Shown here piece after piece: positions 8,901 to 12,680 of a DNA stretch of 12,680 bases; the first letter of the stretch is position 1; each line of letters starts with the position of its first letter. Source of the stretch: Chrysochromulina tobinii (Eukaryota; Haptophyta; Prymnesiales; Chrysochromulinaceae); contig JWZX01001607.1 of assembly GCA_001275005.1 (NCBI GenBank), forward strand, positions 1 through 12,680. The letters are read 5' to 3'. Position numbers and translations under genes: made by a program. The notes beneath the pieces were generated by a model. That model did not search any database and was not told the DNA's origin. It was given only the letters and a program-made list of their open reading frames with translations.

Positions 8901-11900
8901 ATGCAGCTGGAGCACTCGCGACGCACACGAGAAGGCCAGGGCTCGCAGCCCGGTGCTCTGGAGCACCATGATCTTGATCTTCGTGTGCAGGCTGCGCAGC
9001 GCGCGCCGCTTGCGCAGCTTGCGGTGCTCGGCGAGCAGGGAGACGTGCATCTCGACGGTGGAGCGCATCCGCTTCGCCCACGCGGTAAAGACGATCGTCT
9101 GCAGGCCGGTGGCCGAGCTCGAGGCGATCATGGCGGCGAGCCGCTTGTAGTGCAGCGCCTGCTCGACGAACGTGGCCCACGTGTTCCAGGCACGCCCGAG
9201 CGAGGAGCTTCCCCACATTCGCAGGCCGCGTTCAAAGACGCGACGCTCGTCGCGCACGCCCTGGATCATCTCCTTCCAAAGAAGGAAGGTGGAGTGGGCC
9301 AGCGAGAGCATGGCATGCACGATGGCCAGGCGCGACTGCTTCAGGCGCGCGGCGCGACGTTGTGTCATCTTCACCCATTCGCGCCAGTATGCGCGAGAGA
9401 GCGCCGCATCCGAGTAGCCCAAGAAGCCGTGCGCGAGCCCCTGCATTCGACGAAACTCCGCCGCCTGCCCGCTCCATTTGACGAACCCGAGGATCACGGA
9501 GGAGCGCGCCCACGCGTTGCGCGCGAGCACATCGTGGCGCACCGCAATGTACCACTCCTTGAGGACTGCCTGCAGCAGCACGTTCGAGTGGTGCGAGAGC
9601 GAGCGGCGGAGCAGTTGCAGCCTCCGCTGGCCCTCTCGCACCGTCTCGCTCCACTTGAGCAGGCACGTGCGAATCTTTGCTTGCCGCCAGTACCCAACGG
9701 CCGCGCGCATCGCGCCCGTCGCGGCGGCATGGCTCAGCATCCGCGTGAACGCGCGGCGCACCTGCTTCACAATGTCGAGGCCTGCCGCTTCGCGCCACGC
9801 GGCCCCAAACTTGCCCATGCCTTTGGACTGCTTTTGGAACTGACGGAAGGCGTGCTGCATGTGCGCCTTGTCCCCCTGCAAGAACCACGCCTTGCTCTGG
9901 AGCAACAGCCGGCGCCACGCGTCGAAGGTCTGCTTCGCGAGCCCGACCCCAAAGTGGCGCACCGCGAGCAGCAGCTGCGCATTCTGCCGGCGGTTTTGGC
10001 CAAACACGTCGAGCATCGCGCGAAAGTGGCGACGGATCGTCTGCAGCCGGTCGGCAGCGGCCACGGCAATCGCCGCCTCGTACATGGGCTTCCACGCGTG
10101 ACGCCAGCTGCGCAGGACGCGACTCAGCAGACGACCCTCCCAGAAACTGACGGCCTGCACCCACCGGGTGACCGCGGCCCGAAAGTGCACCGCCTCTTGG
10201 CGCGCTTCCCACGCGGCGCGCGCCCACGTGCGGAACGAGACTGCGGTCGCTCGGAACGATTCGTACGCGCTCGAGTCGAGGTCGCTCATCTTGCGGTCAT
10301 CGAAGGCGAGTGCCGCGCGCAGCTGCGTCGCCTGCAGCCGCAGCTCGCTTGGACGGGTGAGCGCCGTGATGGGCGCGTCCGCGGCGCGCCCGAAGCCGCC
10401 GCCGTGGTGTTGGGCGCCGTGATGGGCGCCGGCGCCGGTGCCGCCGGTGGTGCTGCCCGCCGCGTGGAGCGCGTACGAAGGCATGTTCAGCCCCGCGACG
10501 GACGAGTTGACGAAACTGTCCAGCCAGGGCGTCGAGCCATTCCAGCCGTCGGCGGTGCTGCTCGGGAGGCCGTACACCCTCCCGGGCGTCATCCCGGGCG
10601 TCATCCCGGGCGTGTACGGCGCGGCCGGCGGCGCCGTCGCGGGCAGGCCGGTGAGCGGCTGCGTGAGCGGAGGCCCGTACGATTCCCGAGGACGCGTCGG
10701 CTCGCGAAGGCTCTCGAAGCCGTGCTTGGCGCCATCGAGCGGCAGCGCGCCCACAAGTCGCTCCCGAGGCATGGGCGCTGGCCTGCTTGAGAGTAGGGGC
10801 GGCGGCGGAGGCGGCGGAGGCGGCGGCGGCGGCGCACGCGGCATCGCTTCGACACCCGTCGCCTCGAGCCACCGCGTCGCTGCCTGGAGCTGCGTCGCGC
10901 GCTCATCACGGCGCGCTTCGTCACGGGGCATCTTGCCTGGGGACGCCCCTCGAGAATTGGCGTGCGCGCTCATCACGGCGCTCGACCCGAACCGGTATGG
11001 CGAGAGCAGCGACGCGCTGTGGTGAGCGCCGGTGGCGGCGCCGGTGGGCGAGGGCGGCTGGTAATAGGAGGCCGTGTGCAGCCCGAGCCCCGTGTACCCC
11101 GGCGTTGGCGCCGCGACGGCGCGCGTGGGTGAGGAGGCGGGCGAGGAGGGAGGCAGCGGCGCATACGCGGGCGGACGACTGAGGGACGCAGCGGAGGCGC
11201 GCAGAGCAGCGGCGGTGGGGTCCGCGCCGATCGAGAAGGAGGAGGCGGCCGCCGGGCGCGCCGCCGCGCTCGGGATCCCGCCGTCGGGCTGCACCCCGCG
11301 CCCGTAGCTGCCGCCGACGAGGGGCGACGGGTGGACCGGTAGGCGCCCATGGGTGGCGGCGCTCGTGCGATGCTGGATTTGAAAGGCGCTGAGCTTGTCA
11401 CGCCAGTCCAGATGGGGCAGCAGCGAGAGCTCCAGCAGCAGCTGGTAGTGCCGCGTGTCCTCGATCGTCGGGATCCCGTGCCGCTGCAGCACAAGCTCAT
11501 AGGCCGAGAGCACGCGTAGCAGCGTCACGCCACCACTGGTACCTCCAGTCTCTCCGTCTCGGGCCGCCTCGGCGATGGCGACCTTGATGATCTCGTCGAG
11601 GCGCGCGAATTCGCCCGCGGTCACCGAGCCCGTCTCGTCCATCACGCCGCCCAGGCCGCTCGCGCCCTCGTCCGCCGCCGCGGCCGCGCCCGACCCGCCG
11701 GTCGTCTCGGTTGGTTCGTACTGATCGTACTGGCTCCACCGGCCGTACGCCGCGCGCCCCGGCGACGGCGGCTGGGACGGCGGCTGCGAGCCCGGGCGCG
11801 AGGCCGGGCGCGAGGTGGGCCGGGTGCTGTGCTGGTACGGGTAGGCCTGCACGCGCTTGCCCTTCGACGGGCTCGGCTCGCGGTTCGCGGCGAGGATGGC

Positions 11901-12496
11901 TTTCTGCAACTCGCGGAACACGATGCCGCCGCTGCCATCTGGGTCGAGCTGCTCGAAGAGCTCGTCAAGCTCGAGGCCGCTCGCCTTGACGCCGAGCGAC
12001 CGGAGCGCCTCGGCCAGCTCCCTCTTGGTCACCGCGCCGTCTGCGTCCTTGTCCAGGGCGCGGAAGAGGTCAATGACGCGAGCGTGATGAGATTGCAGGA
12101 GCGCCGCGAGCTGCTGAGGCACGCCAGAAGCCGGCGTCCCGCTCAAGGCGCGCCGATCGGCGTGTGAGAGCGGTGCGAAGAGTGGCGGCATGCGGCTGAC
12201 TGAAGAGGCGACCCCTGGGTGCTCTATTGGCAAGTGAGTCAATGCGCCGTCTCTCTCAATGGTGCCTGCCGCTCTCCTTCGCGTGTGCGTCTGAAAAGAG
12301 AAACAAACAGCTTCACAGCACAGTTCAGTAAGAATTGGAGGTGTTTGAACGTAACCTGAGAAGTGTCGAGATTTGGCTCCAACCCAAGAGAGAAGATCAC
12401 AACACTCTTATTGGAAGCATAATGTGTAGCGCCCACGAAGGTTTTTGTATGATTACCCTACCCGACGACGTGGATACTCACACCGTGATAAACCAT
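2215..12496 (-). CDS. Giant SFI1-like centrin-binding repeat protein with N-terminal EF-hands (spliced)
   Basis: Proposed exons are 12482-12496, 8475-12290, 8034-8351, 5929-7917 and 2215-5727, about 3,216 residues with TGA at 2215-2217. All junctions are phase 0 and GT-AG, and each join restores a continuous tryptophan-repeat register. If the short leader exon is wrong, the start is ATG 12191, giving 3,178 residues; residue numbers here count from that Met. Two EF-hand loops (47-58, 83-94) precede a Pro/Ser-rich linker to about 625. About 70 SFI1-type motifs then run to about residue 2,915, with a helix ending in hydrophobic-x-x-W-K/R and typical 30-34 residue spacing. An S/T-P-rich tail follows. 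SFI1 forms a long helix that binds one centrin per repeat at spindle poles or basal bodies, so a centrin-fibre scaffold is the likely role. Tandem with alpha-tubulin on the same strand. Family call is secure by pattern; cellular location is inferred. Confidence 0.9.
2431..2497. repeat. Perfect 19-bp inverted repeat inside the tail coding sequence
   Basis: The arms 2431-2449 and 2479-2497 are exact reverse complements separated by 29 nt. On the coding strand they encode RDAPITAP and TGAVMGA respectively. Each arm contains one copy of the 16-bp motif also found near 10361-10981. The transcript could form a very stable stem here. Confidence 0.93.
5728..5928 (-). other. Double repeat-built intron C (201 nt, two tandem intron units)
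   Basis: The outer donor is CGGCAG|GTCAAG (first intron base 5928) and the outer acceptor CGGCAG|GTCAAG (last base 5728), phase 0, giving RERQ-VKVGIARH. The exon segment GCGAGCGGCAGGTCAAG occurs three times on the coding strand (plus-strand 5923-5939, 5850-5866, 5722-5738). The middle copy splits the intron into units of 73 nt (5856-5928) and 128 nt (5728-5855), each beginning GT and ending CAG. The interior is CTCTGATTGACC/CTCTGATGGCC-type repeats with several stops. Confidence 0.88.
7918..8033 (-). other. Repeat-built intron B (116 nt) of the SFI1-like gene
   Basis: The donor is AAG|GTGCTC and the acceptor ATGCAG|GTGCTC, phase 0. An 18-nt exon segment is duplicated exactly at both ends (8018-8035 and 7902-7919) and contains the AGGT used as donor at one copy and acceptor at the other. 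The interior is four perfect 20-nt repeats. The intron length is not a multiple of three, so retention would shift frame as well as add stops. The spliced product reads MREK-VLPFLTRM and continues the tryptophan-repeat pattern. Confidence 0.88.
7934..8013. repeat. Four perfect copies of a 20-nt tandem repeat
   Basis: On the plus strand the unit is aggcaatcag/aggtcatcag, repeated four times without a mismatch and followed by a partial copy. On the transcribed strand each unit contains two CTCTGAT cores. CTGAT matches the general branch-point pattern CTRAY. There are no unique spacers, so it is not a CRISPR array. Confidence 0.95.
8352..8474 (-). other. Repeat-built intron A (123 nt) of the SFI1-like gene
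   Basis: The donor is CAG|GTGAGT and the acceptor CTCGAGCAG|GAGAAG, phase 0. The interior holds two identical 40-nt copies (8433-8472 and 8379-8418) made of CTGATTACCA-like units, with an in-frame stop if unspliced. The exon segment CTCGAGCAGG occurs at both ends (8474-8483 and 8351-8360), exactly 123 nt apart. Splicing here gives WKGLLEQ-EKRHRAIL with 33 residues between consecutive repeat tryptophans. Confidence 0.85.
10361..10429. repeat. Pair of identical 16-bp GCGCCGTGATGGGCGC motifs
   Basis: The motif occurs at 10361-10376 and 10414-10429 in the same orientation. The coding strand reads the first as APITA and the second as GAHHGA, so the two copies are in different reading frames. Confidence 0.9.
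10899..10981. repeat. Pair of identical 16-bp GCGCTCATCACGGCGC motifs
   Basis: The motif occurs at 10899-10914 and 10966-10981 in the same orientation, opposite to the 10361-10429 pair and one base different in core. The coding strand reads the two copies as ARRDERA and SAVMSA, in different frames. Confidence 0.88.
11892..12074 (-). other. Paired EF-hand domain at the N-terminus of the SFI1-like protein
   Basis: Two helix-loop-helix units lie at residues 40-100 (counting from Met 12191). Loop 1 is DKDADGAVTKRE (12018-12053) and loop 2 is DPDGSGGIVFRE (11910-11945). Both have Asp at positions 1, 3 or equivalent oxygen donors at 1/3/5, Gly at 6, an aliphatic residue at 8 and Glu at 12, so both should bind calcium. 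They are in frame with the tryptophan repeats with no stop or splice signal between, making this a genuine fusion rather than a neighbouring calmodulin or centrin gene. Confidence 0.9.
12291..12481 (-). other. Candidate 5'-proximal intron (191 nt) of the SFI1-like gene
   Basis: The donor is GTGAGT (12476-12481). The acceptor is CTCTTTTCAG at 12291-12300, preceded by a T-rich tract, the best polypyrimidine tract in the window. A branch-like TACTGAAC lies a few tens of bases upstream. The intron is AT-rich and lacks the CTGAT tandem repeats of the other three introns, so it looks like an older conventional intron. A 65-codon frame on this strand (12239-12436) simply reads through it. Confidence 0.6.
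12482..12496 (-). other. Candidate short first coding exon of the SFI1-like gene
   Basis: ATG at 12494-12496 starts MVYHG and meets a consensus donor, GGT|GTGAGT. Its context is strong (G at -3, G at +4), whereas ATG 12191 has C at -3. Joining to 12290 keeps phase 0, and the frame is then open through to the EF-hands. A second in-frame ATG lies further upstream at 12533-12535, with a TGA in frame shortly before that. The alternative is that this segment is 5' UTR and translation starts at 12191. Confidence 0.5.
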
Positions 12497-12585
12497 TCCC
12501 GCATGCGATAGTACGGGATCGCAACGGAGCCCCATCTGGCTCACATCAAAGAGAGCAGATCAGCAGAGGGAGGGGGAGAGTACGC
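12497..12585 (-). promoter_or_regulatory. Very short alpha-tubulin 3' UTR / SFI1-like 5' region
   Basis: Only 89 nt separate the tubulin stop from the proposed SFI1-like leader ATG, or 394 nt if translation starts at 12191. The stretch must hold the tubulin 3' end and at least part of the downstream gene's 5' region. It has a pyrimidine-rich run on the transcribed strand just after the tubulin stop. No TATA-like or other promoter element was identified. Confidence 0.4.
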
Positions 12586-12680
12586 TTAGTACTCCTCGCC
12601 CTCCTCCTCGCCCTCGCCCTCGGCCGACTCGGCGCCGACCTCCTCGTAGTCCTTCTCGAGGGCGGCGAGGTCCTCGCGAG
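12586..12680 (-). CDS. Alpha-tubulin, C-terminal 30 codons (partial)
   Basis: The minus-strand frame entering from the right edge reads [17 protein letters not shown], then an acidic tail ending EEEGEEY, with TAA at 12586-12588. This is the characteristic helix-12 end and tail of alpha-tubulin, the subunit that polymerises with beta-tubulin into microtubules. The encoded terminal Tyr is the substrate of the detyrosination/tyrosination cycle, and the Glu run is the usual site of polyglutamylation in axonemal tubulin. Beta-tubulin tails do not match this sequence. The rest of the gene lies beyond the window. Confidence 0.97.
   Translation of the reverse strand, partial: REDLAALEKDYEEVGAESAEGEGEEEGEEY

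Larger units (their letters stand above)
3004..10305 (-). repeat. Array of about 70 SFI1-type tryptophan repeats (protein level, across four exons)
   Basis: By eye there are about 21 W-centred motifs in the long first exon (from about 10305), 3 in the 106-codon exon, 21 in the 663-codon exon and about 29 in the last exon. Typical units end in sequences such as VYDAWK, LAWRGL or SRWKRF, with a basic or hydrophobic residue after the Trp. Measured W-to-W distances include 33, 30 and 30 residues. Across the first splice junction the distance is also exactly 33, which supports that junction. A subfamily with Met/Leu-x-Asn-Arg/Ala before the helix end (for example RMMNASLVKALQSW, RLMNRSLTKGWLAW) clusters near the end of the long first exon and in the next two exons. 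Counts are visual and may be off by several. Confidence 0.88.
10310..11890 (-). other. Low-complexity Pro/Ser/Ala/Gly linker of the SFI1-like protein
   Basis: Residues about 101-625 lack tryptophan repeats and are mostly disordered in composition. Landmarks are a 12-proline run (10797-10832), TPGMTPGMTPG encoded by a 12-nt repeat at 10581-10613, and His/Gly-rich stretches. Full CDK consensus sites (S/T-P-x-K/R) are visible, including SPSK, SPGR, SPTR, SPGK and TPGR. A more ordered, helical-looking island at about residues 195-275 (around 11370-11600) contains LDEIIKVAIAEAARD and is not recognised. Confidence 0.75.

Noticed and set aside
8454-10790. Plus-strand 778-codon open frame
   Set aside because: It is an antisense shadow with extreme Arg/Glu/Leu/His composition and no domain. 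The minus strand encodes consistent SFI1 repeats there.
2215-12242. Four separate minus-strand genes (2215-5751, 5911-7959, 8010-8372, 8451-12242)
   Set aside because: Apparent starts and ends of these frames are intron read-through. Removing GT-AG introns joins them in phase 0 with correct repeat spacing and restores single copies of the duplicated flanks.
12239-12436. Minus-strand 65-codon frame upstream of the SFI1-like gene
   Set aside because: It lies mostly within the candidate 191-nt intron, runs through its polypyrimidine tract, and has no recognisable features.

Overview
The window is GC-rich nuclear DNA from a unicellular eukaryote. The evidence is spliceosomal-type introns, an alpha-tubulin C-terminal tail, a giant SFI1-type centrin-scaffold protein, and long low-complexity alanine, glycine, proline and acid-rich tracts. 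The very high GC, the dense tryptophan repeats and the short repetitive introns suggest a GC-rich flagellated alga such as a haptophyte. That placement is an inference from style; nothing in the window proves it.

Layout. (1) 2-1735, plus strand: the 3' part of a nuclear-looking acidic protein whose most recognisable segment resembles the PEHE domain of MSL1/KANSL1 acetyltransferase subunits. Its start lies outside the window. (2) 1736-2214: a convergent 3'/3' intergenic stretch, more AT-rich than its flanks. (3) 2215-12496, minus strand: one very large gene of about 3.2 thousand residues. Four long open stretches join into it through three phase-0 introns (8352-8474, 7918-8033, 5728-5928); a fourth, 5'-proximal intron (12291-12481) is likely. 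The product has two complete EF-hands near its N-terminus, a proline/serine-rich linker, roughly 70 SFI1-type tryptophan repeats, and an S/T-P-rich tail. (4) 12586-12680, minus strand: the last 30 codons of alpha-tubulin, ending in Glu-Glu-Tyr.

The most unusual material is in the introns of the SFI1-like gene. They are short tandem-repeat arrays built on a CTGAT core, and in each the last repeat ends CTGATTGC. They lie between direct duplications of the flanking exon (10, 18 and 17 nt) that straddle the splice junction. In two introns the duplicated AGGT supplies both splice sites. In the third the whole arrangement occurs twice in tandem, with AG|GT in the middle and no exon between. This is the pattern expected of recently inserted introner-like elements or of AGGT-tandem-duplication intron gain.

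A 16-bp near-palindromic DNA motif also occurs six times, in three pairs, inside the coding sequence of the linker and tail. It is read in different frames and orientations, so the DNA appears to be conserved rather than the peptide.

Functionally, the SFI1-like protein and alpha-tubulin both belong to centrosome, basal-body or microtubule biology and are adjacent on the same strand. The PEHE-like gene has no evident link to them.
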